From positions 806,001-870,000 of the forward strand of contig CATOTI010000002.1 of the NCBI GenBank assembly GCA_951813295.1: a stretch of 64,000 bases of DNA, in the 5' to 3' direction. The translations under genes were made by a program, and so were the position numbers. Below the pieces are notes generated by a model, which made no database searches, was not told where the DNA came from, and was given only the letters and a program-made list of their open reading frames with translations. Numbering within the stretch: the stretch's first letter is position 1; every line of letters starts with the position of its first letter. This document shows positions 35,058 to 44,386 of the stretch, one piece after another. The DNA comes from an uncultured Pseudomonadales bacterium. GTDB taxonomy: Bacteria; Pseudomonadota; Gammaproteobacteria; Pseudomonadales; Azotimanducaceae.

Positions 35058-36317
35058 CTAAAAGCCGATCTCTCCGCACTGACGATTGATCTCGTCGATG
35101 ATCTCGCAAACGCGTATCGATTCGGCGCGCGTGAACTGCGGTAGATCCGTCAACCCCGCCGCGAGCCAGCGGTGCACGGCCTGTGCTTGGTAGGTGAAAC
35201 CGTGCTGATTACCGCCGCTCCAGGTCCAGCCGCGGTAGCGAATCAGACGTTCTCCGGTCCAGCGCGAACCCGCCGGTTGGCCGCGCGTGATGGGCGCTGG
35301 GTTCGGCAGCGGATACTCGAAGCGTTCGACCTGGTTGAACGGGCCATTGCTCGGATTGCGGTCGGGATTCCAGTGGGTTTCTTCCCAATCGCCGACCCAA
35401 CCGTCACTTGGATCGAGTTCCATCGGCGGGCGCCCCTCGGCCTTGCGCGTACCGCGACGAGGCGGTCGACCCGTCCGGACGGTTAACGCCGTCGGATGAT
35501 GCGACGGCGTTTCGATCGTGATCCGTCCCCTGGTGCCGACGTATTGCGTTTCTTCGATGAAACGGCCAGACGGGAACGTAATGACGGCAATGCCGCGTTG
35601 CTCGGTGTATTGCAGCACAGCGGCACTCGGCGGGGCGCCGTGTGCCGACGGAACGTCGCCTGCGTAGGGCTGGCCCCCTACCCGTCGTCCGGCTGCTGCT
35701 ATCACCGGCATCTCGTCGGCACCGAAGCCGGTAACGGCAGGGTTGAGCGCGTAGACCCGATCTGGGTAGTCGGCCTGGACGACCTGTAGGTCGCCGATGT
35801 CGCCACGCTCGATGAGCGCCCGTGCATGTTCGATGGCAGGGAAGAACCGGAGCCACATTCCCTCGGCACAGAAAACGCCGGCCGCCTCGGCGGCCGCATA
35901 GACCTCGCGTGCCTGTTCGGCCGTATCGGTGAAAGGCTTCTCGCACAGCACATGCTTTCCGGCTCGAATCGCCGTCATGAGATCACGATGGTGATCCCAG
36001 GTTTTTGATGCGATGTAAACGATGTCGACATCGTCGTCGGCACAAAGAGCTTCGTAGGAGTCGTACGCGCGCGGCACGCCATGTGCCCGCGCATACGCTT
36101 CCGCGCGATTCCGATCACGCGCGGCCACCGCCGTCACACTCGCGCCCGGAACGTCCTGTAGCGACTTGATCCAATCCGACGCGATGGCCGACGCGCTGAT
36201 GATTCCCCAGCGCAAGGGGTGGCGCACATCCTCCTGATCGGTAAGGCCCTTTCTGATGTCGAGCGGCGTTTCCAGCGGCCACCCATCGATCGTGTGTCGA
36301 TCGTCGACTTCGCTCAT
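35058..36317 (-). CDS. Gfo/Idh/MocA family oxidoreductase
   Basis: A 419-aa NAD(P)-dependent sugar or diol dehydrogenase. Seen: N-terminal Rossmann strand WGIISASAIASDWIKSL, DIVYIASKTWDHHRDL, and the signature GKHVLCEKPF (EKP, with the catalytic Lys), then a C-terminal beta-sheet domain with long loops. The ORF is open upstream to 36755 but that part is antisense to the phosphoesterase gene; the ATG at 36317 with AGGGGAG seven bases before is chosen. Length exceeds the family norm (330-370 aa) because of an insert rich in Arg/Pro/Asn around 280-340. Substrate unknown. Confidence 0.88.
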   Translation of the reverse strand: MSEVDDRHTIDGWPLETPLDIRKGLTDQEDVRHPLRWGIISASAIASDWIKSLQDVPGASVTAVAARDRNRAEAYARAHGVPRAYDSYEALCADDDVDIVYIASKTWDHHRDLMTAIRAGKHVLCEKPFTDTAEQAREVYAAAEAAGVFCAEGMWLRFFPAIEHARALIERGDIGDLQVVQADYPDRVYALNPAVTGFGADEMPVIAAAGRRVGGQPYAGDVPSAHGAPPSAAVLQYTEQRGIAVITFPSGRFIEETQYVGTRGRITIETPSHHPTALTVRTGRPPRRGTRKAEGRPPMELDPSDGWVGDWEETHWNPDRNPSNGPFNQVERFEYPLPNPAPITRGQPAGSRWTGERLIRYRGWTWSGGNQHGFTYQAQAVHRWLAAGLTDLPQFTRAESIRVCEIIDEINRQCGEIGF

Positions 36318-36410
36318 CAATCTCCCCTGAAGTTTTTCTCGAATGGTGGGTATCGCAAACCGAAAAGCGCGGTAACCTGCACGCGTTTCCGATTGGCCAG
36401 AAACGCTTCC

Positions 36411-37151
36411 ATGTTGGTGATTGCGGACATCCACGGTAATGCGAGCGCGCTGCGCGCGGTCTTCGCGCACGAACCGGCGGACGAGGAAGTGCTGTTTCTG
36501 GGGGACGCCGTCTCGCCGGGCCCGCAACCCAACGAAGTCATCGAACTGCTCGAACGGCGCCGCGGTGTCTTCGTCGCGGGAAATCACGACCTCAACATGT
36601 CCGACCCGAAGGCCGTCGACGCCTGGCCGGACGTCTGGCGCGCTTTCTACGAATTCTCCTACGAGACGCTGTCGCGCGACGGTCTGAAGTTTCTCCAGAC
36701 GTTCGAAGCGCCGCGCTACGTCGATACCCCGATGGGGCCCGTGTGGCTTACCCACGGCGAGTTGGCCGAACGACCGCGCGACCTACGCCCGGATAGCGAC
36801 GAGAAAGAGTTCGGCCGCCTGCCGACGAGTGATGCCGAAACGGTGTTGTACGGCCACTCGCACGTTCAGTTCGAACGTACGATCGGCGGCACACGCTACA
36901 TCAACCCCGGCTCGATCGGTCAGAGTCGGTGTGGCAAGCGTTGGGCATGCTATGGGCGAATCGACGAGCACGGCTATACGCCCTGCGCGGTCGAATACGA
37001 CGCGACTGAATGGCTATCCAATCTCAAACGCATCGGTTCGCTCGACCCGCACCCGGAGTTCCGCGCGTGGCTCGCGCGCGGTTTCGAGAGCGGCTTCTCG
37101 CTCGGCGACAATTCGCCATGGACCGATCTCGGCGTCGCGGGCTATCGCTGA
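36411..37151 (+). CDS. Calcineurin-like metallophosphoesterase
   Basis: A 246-aa dinuclear-metal phosphoesterase. All family motifs are visible: VIADIHGN (DxH), FLGDAVSPGP (GD), VAGNHDL (GNHD), the WLTHGE histidine and YGHSHVQF (GHxH), in the order of the YfcE/diadenosine tetraphosphatase-like group. The longer frame to 36219 overlaps the oppositely oriented gene; the ATG at 36411 starts one residue before the first metal motif strand. It heads a plus-strand run with GNAT (2-bp gap) and SDR (1-bp overlap). Physiological substrate unknown. Confidence 0.88.
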   Translation: MLVIADIHGNASALRAVFAHEPADEEVLFLGDAVSPGPQPNEVIELLERRRGVFVAGNHDLNMSDPKAVDAWPDVWRAFYEFSYETLSRDGLKFLQTFEAPRYVDTPMGPVWLTHGELAERPRDLRPDSDEKEFGRLPTSDAETVLYGHSHVQFERTIGGTRYINPGSIGQSRCGKRWACYGRIDEHGYTPCAVEYDATEWLSNLKRIGSLDPHPEFRAWLARGFESGFSLGDNSPWTDLGVAGYR

Positions 37152-37153
37152 AA

Positions 37154-37606
37154 ATGCGGATCGACGACCTCTCCGTTGCCGACTTCGAAGAAAATCGACG
37201 TACTAATGCGAGCGTCATTCGTTCGATCAACGAAGGGCTCACCGCATACAACTTGGCGGCGAGACCGGATCCGGACGCGGCGCCGATGACGCTTTGTGTG
37301 AGCGTCGACGGGGAAGTTCGAGCAGGCCTGCTCGGACGGTCAGCCTGGCGGTGGCTCAGGATCGACACGCTCTGGGTCGACGAAATGCTGCGCGGTCGCG
37401 GTATCGGCCGTGCGCTCCTCGACCGTGCCGAGTCGATTGCGCGCGAGCGTCGCTGCCTCGGCATGCATCTCGACACGATGGGGTTCCAGGCGCCGGGCTT
37501 CTACGACAAGCTCGGGTTCGAACGTTTCGGCGAGATCGACGACTACCCGGACGTCACGAGCGTCTACTTTCTGAAACGTTTCGACGCCGACGGGGCCCCA
37601 TCGTAG
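37154..37606 (+). CDS. GNAT family N-acetyltransferase
   Basis: A 150-aa GNAT acetyltransferase. Seen: motif A as LWVDEMLRGRGIGRALLDRAE with the pyrophosphate-binding R.RG.G loop, then MHLDTMGFQAPGFYDKLGFERFGE (motif B with the Tyr), the normal end of the fold. The ATG at 37154 lies 2 bp after the phosphoesterase stop. Its stop TAG overlaps the GTG of the SDR gene (TAGTG). Substrate unknown. Unlike the remnant at 26533 this copy is complete. Confidence 0.87.
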   Translation: MRIDDLSVADFEENRRTNASVIRSINEGLTAYNLAARPDPDAAPMTLCVSVDGEVRAGLLGRSAWRWLRIDTLWVDEMLRGRGIGRALLDRAESIARERRCLGMHLDTMGFQAPGFYDKLGFERFGEIDDYPDVTSVYFLKRFDADGAPS

Positions 37607-38400
37607 TGCCGCTCGCACTCGTCACCGGCGCGAGCCAGGGCGTCGGCCGCGGCATCCTCGAAGGTCTATGTGAGGCGGGCTATCGCGTCTTCTTCACAGG
37701 CAGGGACGCCGAGCGCCTCGTCCGCACGAGTGAAGAAGCCGGAAAGCTCGGCGGGGAGCCGATGGCGCGCGTGGTTGATCATCGCGACGACCAGGCCGTT
37801 GACACACTCTTCGACGAGATCGCGCAAGAAAGCGAGCCGCTTTCCATCCTCGCGAATTGTTGCTGGGCCGGTTACGAAAACATGATGGAAGGCGATCGCT
37901 TCGCCTGGGTCGATCCGTTCTGGCAGTTATCTCGTACCCGTTGGGACGAGATGTTCACCAGCGGTGTGCGCGCCGGATTCATCGCCGCGCAACGCGCCGT
38001 GCCACTGATGCTCGACGCACCTTCGGCACTCATCGTCAATCTATCGAGCTTCGCCGCGCAAAAGCACATCGCCAACACGCTCTACGGGATGGCGAAGGCG
38101 ACAACTGACAAGATGACGAGCGACATGGCACACGAGCTTCGTGATACGCCGATCAACGTCGTTTCTCTCTACCCCGGCCTCGTTTCGACCGAACGGGTCG
38201 AGGCGGCAAACGCTTTCGACTTGTCGACGGCCGAGTCGCCGCGATTCTCGGGCCGCGTCGTCGCCGCGTTGGCCGAACGACGCGAAGCAGCGCGACGGTT
38301 GAGCGGCAGCGTCTGTATCGGCGCGGCCCTCGCTCGCGAGTTCAACGTCGTCGACATCGACGGCTCATCGCCGCCAATCCTCGATCTGGCGAGCGTTTGA
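37606..38400 (+). CDS. Short-chain dehydrogenase/reductase
   Basis: A 264-aa SDR. Seen: VTGASQGVGRGI (TGxxxGxG cofactor loop), SALIVNLSS with the catalytic Ser region, and YGMAKATTDK (YxxxK). The NNAG motif is replaced by NCCWAG, as in DHRS1-type proteins. The frame extends upstream inside the GNAT gene, but the GTG at 37606 overlapping the GNAT TAG starts exactly at the first strand VPLALVTGA. Substrate not determinable. Confidence 0.87.
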   Translation: MPLALVTGASQGVGRGILEGLCEAGYRVFFTGRDAERLVRTSEEAGKLGGEPMARVVDHRDDQAVDTLFDEIAQESEPLSILANCCWAGYENMMEGDRFAWVDPFWQLSRTRWDEMFTSGVRAGFIAAQRAVPLMLDAPSALIVNLSSFAAQKHIANTLYGMAKATTDKMTSDMAHELRDTPINVVSLYPGLVSTERVEAANAFDLSTAESPRFSGRVVAALAERREAARRLSGSVCIGAALAREFNVVDIDGSSPPILDLASV

Positions 38401-38471
38401 TCAGGATTTTCGCTTGTGTCGCGTCACGAGGATCGTCAAACCCTTATCCTCAGAGTGCTGGAGGAGCACAT

Positions 38472-39059
38472 ATGAATCGTCGGATCGTCGCCGTCGTGGT
38501 GTTGTTGTTATGGACTGGTGGCGCCGCCGCGACCGAGCGCGAGATCCTGCCGATGAACAACGCGCTACTTTCGTCGCTTGGGAATGCACAGAAAAAACTG
38601 AACGCTGGCGATCTCGATACGGCGATCGATATCGCCAAAGCGATCACCGCCGATGGGTTCAACGACACGGAACGAGGCCAACTGGTGAACTTCATCGGGC
38701 TCGCACTCTTCCAACGCGGCGACCGGAGTGACGCCATCGAGCACTTCGAAGAAGTGCTCGAACATACGAGCCATCTACCCGCGACGATCGAGTACAACGC
38801 GCGCTTCAATCTCGCGCAGCTCTATTTCCTGAAGAAGCAGTACGACCGGGCTATCGCCGCGATGGACGCATTACGCGCAACCGACGCACCGGTCACCCCA
38901 CAGCAGATCTACTTCCACGGCCAGATCCACTATCAGGCCGAAAACTACGGCGCCGCCGCCGACACGATCGCTGAAGCAATCGCCGCGGCAGGCGAGTCCG
39001 GCACAAACGCGCCCGATGCGTGGAGCACGCTCCAACGGCACGCGGAACTTCGTCGCTAG
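38472..39059 (+). CDS. Exported TPR-repeat protein
   Basis: A 195-aa protein with a cleavable-looking signal (NRRIVAVVVLLLWTGGAAA) and then helical pairs of the tetratricopeptide type: LNAGDLDTAIDIAKAI, FIGLALFQRGDRSDAIEHFEEVL, ARFNLAQLYFLKKQYDRAIAAM and FHGQIHYQAENYGAAADTIAEA. It would be a periplasmic protein-protein interaction module. ATG at 38472 follows GGAGGAG eight bases upstream. No domain indicates the partner. Confidence 0.85.
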   Translation: MNRRIVAVVVLLLWTGGAAATEREILPMNNALLSSLGNAQKKLNAGDLDTAIDIAKAITADGFNDTERGQLVNFIGLALFQRGDRSDAIEHFEEVLEHTSHLPATIEYNARFNLAQLYFLKKQYDRAIAAMDALRATDAPVTPQQIYFHGQIHYQAENYGAAADTIAEAIAAAGESGTNAPDAWSTLQRHAELRR

Positions 39060-39143
39060 TACAACGAACCCGATCACCAGGAACGACGAGGCCTTCGCGG
39101 TGATAGCGCACGTCAACCGGTCATTCGAGGGATAGATGGCCCG

Positions 39144-39701
39144 ATGAGCGAATCAAAGCCGAAACCTGGAACGGTGGTCGCCGTCGCGCTTCATCCCGAG
39201 CATCGTTTCTCGAAACGCAGCGTCGCTTCGATCGAGCTCGTCGCTGGCATTGGTATCCGCGGCGACGCCCATGCCGGCGTCACCGTCAAACACCGATCAC
39301 GCGTCGGAGCCGATCCGAGCCAGCCGAATCTCCGCCAGGTTCATCTCATCCATGCTGAACTCCTCGACGAACTCCGCGGCCGCGGGTTCGATGTCGCCCC
39401 GTCGAGGCTCGGCGAAAACATCACGACTCGCGATATCGACCTCTTGAGCCTGCCGCGCGGCACGCGTCTTACCATCGGCGCGACGAGCATCGAAGTCACG
39501 GGTTTGCGGAACCCCTGCAAGCAACTCGACGAATATGCGCCGGGCTTGCTCGAGGCCGTCATCGTGCGGCACACGGACGGTTCAATCGAGCGGCGCGCCG
39601 GCATCATGGCGATCGTCAAAAGCGGTGGTTCGATCCAGCCGGGCGATTCAATCGACACCACGCTGCCACCGGCACCGCACCTGCCGCTGGAGCGCGTCTG
39701 A
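39144..39701 (+). CDS. MOSC domain protein
   Basis: A 185-aa MOSC (molybdenum cofactor sulfurase C-terminal) domain protein. Seen: GIGIRGDAHAGVTVKHRS, VHLIHAELLDEL, SRLGENITTRDIDL, and the conserved cysteine in LRNPCKQLDEY followed by GIMAIVKSGG. Single-domain MOSC proteins act on sulfur carried by cysteine or on Mo-cofactor enzymes. The role here is unknown. It converges with the PhyH gene with a 1-bp gap. Confidence 0.88.
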   Translation: MSESKPKPGTVVAVALHPEHRFSKRSVASIELVAGIGIRGDAHAGVTVKHRSRVGADPSQPNLRQVHLIHAELLDELRGRGFDVAPSRLGENITTRDIDLLSLPRGTRLTIGATSIEVTGLRNPCKQLDEYAPGLLEAVIVRHTDGSIERRAGIMAIVKSGGSIQPGDSIDTTLPPAPHLPLERV

Positions 39702-39702
39702 T

Positions 39703-40416
39703 TCAACTGTGCGGCTTCTGAGGCCTGCTCCGCTCCTTCCGCTCGCGAAACCGCACGAGCTTTGATTGCTGCAGATCCCGTTCGTACTGCACGACCAGCA
39801 TCGAGCGAGGTTCATCGCTGCGGTTGGCCCCCGCGCGGTGCCACAGACGCGCATCGCGAAGACAAACGTCGCCAGCCGACATCGTCAGCGGACATGACGG
39901 CAGGGCTGCCGCACGACGCGCCGTTGCCGCACGATCACCGGCTCGATCCTCCGGCAACCACTGCGAACCAGGCCACAACTCCGTCGCTCCGTTCTCTTCG
40001 GTGAAGTCACTCAGCGCGATCTGAATGACGATCGCATAAACCGGCAATGCAAACGGCAGGTCAAAAAGCTGGCGCCGGTCGCGGTGAATGGATTGTTCCC
40101 GATCGCCGGGATCCTGGCGGTGTAGCCCGACGGGTCCCACCATCAGGTCGTCGCCGAGTGCGGCGCGGACGATTTCGAGCAGTCGAGGATGGCGCGCGAT
40201 GTCGTCATCCGTCAGGGGCGAAACCAGCGGCAGGTAGGGTTGGTGTGGTTTCAACGGCTTGACGCGGTCTATGTCGGCGAGCGCTTGGACTACCGCCGCG
40301 ATCCGTTCACGACCGAAGACCGACTCGATCACGACGAAGCCGCGGTCACGAAGTGCGATGAGCGCGGTATCCAGCTCCGCGGACCCGGACCGAGCCAGCC
40401 GTTGCTTCTCTTCCAT
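39703..40416 (-). CDS. Phytanoyl-CoA dioxygenase (PhyH)-like protein
   Basis: A 237-aa PhyH-like Fe(II)/2-oxoglutarate oxygenase. Seen: LRDRGFVVIESVF opening, an HxD pair in QSIHRDRRQLF, GATELWPGSQWLPED, and the distal DARLWHRAGANRSDEPRS with His and the Arg. The iron motif is weaker than in the protein at 24489 (His-Arg-Asp), so activity is less certain. Divergent from the glycosyltransferase gene; the 120-bp gap 40417-40536 likely contains both promoters. Confidence 0.82.
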   Translation of the reverse strand: MEEKQRLARSGSAELDTALIALRDRGFVVIESVFGRERIAAVVQALADIDRVKPLKPHQPYLPLVSPLTDDDIARHPRLLEIVRAALGDDLMVGPVGLHRQDPGDREQSIHRDRRQLFDLPFALPVYAIVIQIALSDFTEENGATELWPGSQWLPEDRAGDRAATARRAAALPSCPLTMSAGDVCLRDARLWHRAGANRSDEPRSMLVVQYERDLQQSKLVRFRERKERSRPQKPHS

Positions 40417-40536
40417 GACGGATCTCGTCGGGCAGATCGCTCGATCATAGCCTTCGCGAGCGCCACACGTGGGCGCGTAGCTCGGTCAACAAGACCCGGT
40501 GCGCGTGCTAGCGTTGCCGCAACCGAAGGAGCCCGC

Positions 40537-41655
40537 GTGCGCATTGGTTTGATCGTCGACTTCTGGGGCCATCCGTACAACGGCGGGGTCGTTTCTACGC
40601 GCCGGTTCGCGGCGGCACTCATCGAGCGCGGATTCGAGTTCACCGTATGTTGCGTCGCGGGCGGCGAATCCATGGACGGGGTTCACGAGATCCATTTCAC
40701 GAAGCTGACGGTACCGGGCGCGAACGGCATCATCGACCGGATGCGCGCACCGCTCGCGCTGCCGAACCGTGCTCGGCTCGTCGAGGCACTCGCCGATATT
40801 GACCTGTTGCACGCACAATTCCTGTTCCCCCTGTCGATGGTCGCGATCGACGTCGCGCGCGAACTCGACAAGCCCATCGTCGCGTCGTTCCACGTGCAGG
40901 CCGAGAACATCCTGCAGAACGTGAGCTTCGACAATCGGCCCCTGGCACGGAAGATCTACGAATTCTTCAACCGCAAGATCTACGGGCGGGCCGATCGCGT
41001 AATTGCGCCGTCCCAGTTCGCGGCCGACCTCCTGACGGATCACGGCCTCGACGACCCGGTCGACGTGCTGACCAACGGCATTCCGGACCGCTTCTTCGGT
41101 GCTCTGGCTGACACGACGCAGAACGGCCGCCTGCGCGTACTTTCCGTGGGGCGGATGGCAAAGGAAAAGGCACACGATCAACTTCTGCACGCGATTGCCG
41201 CCAGCCGATTCAAGGACGACATCGACCTCACGCTGATCGGCACGGGACCTATGCTCGAATCGTTGCGGGCGCTGGCGGAACGCCTGGACCTCGACGCGAG
41301 CATCGGGCCGGTCGACGATGCCACGCTCATCAACGCTTACCGCCACGCCGACCTTTTTGTGCACGCCGGACGTGTCGAGTTGGAAGGCATGTCGGTGATG
41401 GAAGCGATGGCCGCTGCAAAAACCGTCATCGTGTCGGACTCACCCACGAGTGCCAGCCGTCAATTCGTCGAGCACCCGAAGGGCATGTTTCGCGACGGCG
41501 ATGTCGCCCATCTCCGCGCGGTGATCGAGTATTGGCTGACGCATCCGGACGCTCGCCACGCGGAAGCCGCGCGCAATCGTGCCCGCGCCGAAGACCTTCG
41601 ACATGAACAGTCCGTGACGCGACTCGCCGAGATCTATCACAGAACGTTTTCATGA
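40537..41655 (+). CDS. GT4 family glycosyltransferase
   Basis: A 372-aa GT-B glycosyltransferase, GT4 type. Seen: a glycine-rich N-terminal motif VDFWGHPYNGGVVSTRRFA, ADRVIAPSQFAADLL linking the two lobes, LRVLSVGRMAKEKAHDQLLHA opening the donor-binding lobe, and the E-x7-E region VELEGMSVMEAMA. It transfers a sugar from an NDP-sugar, and donor and acceptor are unknown. GTG start at 40537 with AAGGAG six bases upstream; the longer frame overlaps the opposite-strand gene. Its stop overlaps the RND exporter start (ATGA), so the two products are likely coupled in a glycolipid or envelope pathway. Confidence 0.9.
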   Translation: MRIGLIVDFWGHPYNGGVVSTRRFAAALIERGFEFTVCCVAGGESMDGVHEIHFTKLTVPGANGIIDRMRAPLALPNRARLVEALADIDLLHAQFLFPLSMVAIDVARELDKPIVASFHVQAENILQNVSFDNRPLARKIYEFFNRKIYGRADRVIAPSQFAADLLTDHGLDDPVDVLTNGIPDRFFGALADTTQNGRLRVLSVGRMAKEKAHDQLLHAIAASRFKDDIDLTLIGTGPMLESLRALAERLDLDASIGPVDDATLINAYRHADLFVHAGRVELEGMSVMEAMAAAKTVIVSDSPTSASRQFVEHPKGMFRDGDVAHLRAVIEYWLTHPDARHAEAARNRARAEDLRHEQSVTRLAEIYHRTFS

Positions 41656-44180
41656 TTCCCCGCCTCCTCGGCCAACTCACGCGCGCGAGTTACGCACACC
41701 ACATCCGCGTTCTGACGGCCATCGGTTTCCTGACGGTGATCGCGGCGATCACAACGTTCGCTTTCGCCCGGATCGACTCCGACCTTTCGCGCCTGATTCG
41801 ACCGTCAGCGGAACTCGAGTGGTATCAGGACGATCAGGAATACAAATCGCTCTTTCCAGACCTCCTCAGCACCGCCATCGTCGTCGTGTCAGGCGACGAC
41901 GCCGAGCGGGTCGATCGTTATGCGGTGGGCGTGCGCGACGCTCTCGAGTCGACCGACGCATTCGACTACGTCTTTGCGCCGAGTCTCCTGTCGTTCATCC
42001 GCGATCGCCGGGCCTATTTTCTCGACACCGAACAACTCGAGGACTGGGCGACGGGTGTGCGCTACGACTTCGGTCCGTTACTGCGCCTGGTCGATAGCGC
42101 AGGCCTCGCCAATTTCGCCCTGACGATCGCCGATCAGGCGAGCGCGACCCCGGGGCAGCCGCTGCAGTCGCCGCTCAGGAGCATTCTCGAGGCACTCGAA
42201 GCGCCTCTACCGACCATCGCCGAGCGAATGCAGGTCGAGGTGTATCCACACCTCGTACCGGACGGACCGCACTACGTGTTGATCATCGCCAAGGGCCAGC
42301 AGCGGCACGATCTCGAACTACCGAACGCTGAAATCATGGCGACGATTGATGCCGCATTGGCGACGCTGCCTCGAGACGACGCCGTCACGGTTCGCATCAC
42401 TGGCGATGTAGCGCTCGCCCACGAAGAACTGACCGCGGGATTGAGCGGAATTGGTCTCGCGGGCGCATTGTCACTCACCATTCTCGCGATCGTGCTCGGA
42501 TTCGGCCTCCGTTCCGGGCGCGTGGCTGCGGCGATATTCATCGTCCTCTTGACCGGCGTCGTCCTGACGCTCGGTTTTGCGACGGCCGCAGTCGGGACGT
42601 TCAACACACTAGCGCTCGTTTTCGTCGTGATGTTCTTCGGCCTGGGCGTCGATTTCGCCGTGCACTTCCTCCTGAACGCGCTTGATCATGCGAACGAGGG
42701 ATCCGTCCGCGAGGCCATGGACAAGGCGGGGATCGATGTGGGTCCGGCATTACTCCTTTGCATGGCGACATCCGGGATCGCTTTTCTGTCGTTCTGGCCG
42801 ACGGATTATCGAGGGCTCGCGGAGCTAGGCATCATCTCGGCGGGCGGGATGGCAATCGCATTCCTCTTGACGGTCACGATGATCCCGGCGCTCTTCCGCG
42901 CACTCGCGATCGTTCCCGTACGTGATTATCGAGCGACGCTGCCGAGCCTCGTGCGACTGATGGATCGACCTCGCCTCATCGCCGTCCTGACCGTCGTCGT
43001 CGCGATCATCGCCGCCTTCATCGCTAAGGACCTCCGTTTCGACTACAACGTCATCGCCATGCGCGATCACGAGGCAGAAGCGACGGCCACGCTCCTCGAA
43101 CTGCAGCGCGAAGCCATGGTGACGGACTACAGCATCGCCGTTCTCGTCCCGCCCGCGGACGTCGACGAGACAAAGGAGCGTCTCGAGCAACTCGACGTCG
43201 TCGCATCGGTCGATGCACCAAACGACCTCGTGCCCGCCGACCAGGAAGAAAAGCAACACACACTGAGGGCGCTCGAAGCGCTTTTCGAGTCGATCGAAAC
43301 GGTCGAGCCCGCGAACCTCGACGACATCTACACGGACGCAATCGACTATCTCGTCGAGACCCGCGCGATGGCGAACGAACGGGCACATGACCTCCTCGAT
43401 CGCGCCCACGCCGCGCTGGCCGTCCTCGCCGATGTGGCGGAGGCGCGCCGCGCAATCAATGCGGCAATCGAAACCTCCCTCGAGGAGGATTTTTCCGAAC
43501 TCCGTCGGATCGTCGCGGCGACACCGTTCGATCTCGACGAGATACCCGATGATTTATCGGCGCGACTCATCACCGCCGATGGCCGTCATCGACTCACCGT
43601 GCATCCGGCGGACCCGCTGGACGCGAGGGAAGACACCGAGCGGTTCGTCAACGCTGTCCGCGCCGCGGCGCCGAACGCCGCCGGTCGAGCCGTGATCGAG
43701 TGGGGCGTCGGCGACGTAGCGGTCAATGCCTTCGTCGAGGCCGCCTCGATCGCGTCCGCGGTGATCCTCGCCTTCCTGCTGGTCTACTTCCGCAACCTGA
43801 CGCTCGCGCTCATCGTTTTTGCGCCTCTGCTTCTGACAACGGTTGCCACGTTTTCGGTCATGCAGGCAGTCGGCATCAGCCTCAACATGGCGAACATCCT
43901 CGTCATACCACTCATCTTCGGCTTGGGCGTCGATACCGGCATTCACGTCGTTCACCGCTTCGAGCAATCGGAGAACGCTGCCGCCGCGCTCGAGTCCTCG
44001 ACGACGCGTGCCGTCGTCATCAGCGCGCTGACGACGATCGGCACATTCTTTTCCCTGTCTTTCAGCCCCCACAAGGGGGCGGCTTCAATCGGTTTGCTGC
44101 TGACGATCGCGATCGGCTTGCTGCTCGTCGCGACGTTCGTGGTGTTGCCGGCGCTCCTCAAACTCCGACGCGCGGTTTAA
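41652..44180 (+). CDS. RND/MMPL superfamily exporter (HpnN-like)
   Basis: An 842-aa inner-membrane RND-superfamily transporter. Seen: TM1 (LTAIGFLTVIAAITTFAFA), a large periplasmic domain, five TM helices with LGFATAAVGTFNTLALVFVVMFFGLGVDFAVH, then the same order repeated after about residue 430 with a second periplasmic domain and MANILVIPLIFGLGVDTGIHVVHRF. The GLGVD motif in both halves carries the proton-relay Asp. The layout matches HpnN-type exporters that move hopanoid lipids. No hopanoid synthesis gene is in the window, so substrate is open. Translationally coupled to the GT4 gene (ATGA). Converges with the XRE gene (4-bp overlap). Confidence 0.9.
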   Translation: MIPRLLGQLTRASYAHHIRVLTAIGFLTVIAAITTFAFARIDSDLSRLIRPSAELEWYQDDQEYKSLFPDLLSTAIVVVSGDDAERVDRYAVGVRDALESTDAFDYVFAPSLLSFIRDRRAYFLDTEQLEDWATGVRYDFGPLLRLVDSAGLANFALTIADQASATPGQPLQSPLRSILEALEAPLPTIAERMQVEVYPHLVPDGPHYVLIIAKGQQRHDLELPNAEIMATIDAALATLPRDDAVTVRITGDVALAHEELTAGLSGIGLAGALSLTILAIVLGFGLRSGRVAAAIFIVLLTGVVLTLGFATAAVGTFNTLALVFVVMFFGLGVDFAVHFLLNALDHANEGSVREAMDKAGIDVGPALLLCMATSGIAFLSFWPTDYRGLAELGIISAGGMAIAFLLTVTMIPALFRALAIVPVRDYRATLPSLVRLMDRPRLIAVLTVVVAIIAAFIAKDLRFDYNVIAMRDHEAEATATLLELQREAMVTDYSIAVLVPPADVDETKERLEQLDVVASVDAPNDLVPADQEEKQHTLRALEALFESIETVEPANLDDIYTDAIDYLVETRAMANERAHDLLDRAHAALAVLADVAEARRAINAAIETSLEEDFSELRRIVAATPFDLDEIPDDLSARLITADGRHRLTVHPADPLDAREDTERFVNAVRAAAPNAAGRAVIEWGVGDVAVNAFVEAASIASAVILAFLLVYFRNLTLALIVFAPLLLTTVATFSVMQAVGISLNMANILVIPLIFGLGVDTGIHVVHRFEQSENAAAALESSTTRAVVISALTTIGTFFSLSFSPHKGAASIGLLLTIAIGLLLVATFVVLPALLKLRRAV

Positions 44181-44386
44181 CGCTCCGCTGAAGCATCTTC
44201 TCGCAGGAAAACGTCCTCGACGGTCGTTTCGAACGCGTCGGCAATACGAAATGCGAGGGGCAACGATGGGTCGAACTTGTCGTTCTCCACCGCGTTGATG
44301 GAGTTGCGCGACACACCCACCCGTTCGCCGAGCTCGGCCTGCGTCCAGCCGCGCTCGGCGCGCAGCACGCGTAGTCGATTTCGCAC
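44177..44386 (-). CDS. Xre-family HTH transcriptional regulator
   Basis: A 69-aa helix-turn-helix protein with little beyond the DNA-binding fold. Seen: RLRVLRAERGWTQAELGERV as helices 1-2 and GVSRNSINAVENDKFDPSLP as the recognition helix and turn, then the AFRIADAFETTVEDVF end typical of YozG-like small Xre proteins. GTG start directly follows the stop TAG of the membrane gene (no gap), so the two are one operon. A cluster of TGACA-type words upstream (44817-44900) could be its operator. Its stop overlaps the RND gene end by 4 bp. Confidence 0.9.
   Translation of the reverse strand: MRNRLRVLRAERGWTQAELGERVGVSRNSINAVENDKFDPSLPLAFRIADAFETTVEDVFLREDASAER

Noticed and set aside
36318-36755. N-terminal extension of the Gfo/Idh ORF
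   Set aside because: Antisense to the phosphoesterase gene; the ATG at 36317 has a good ribosome site.
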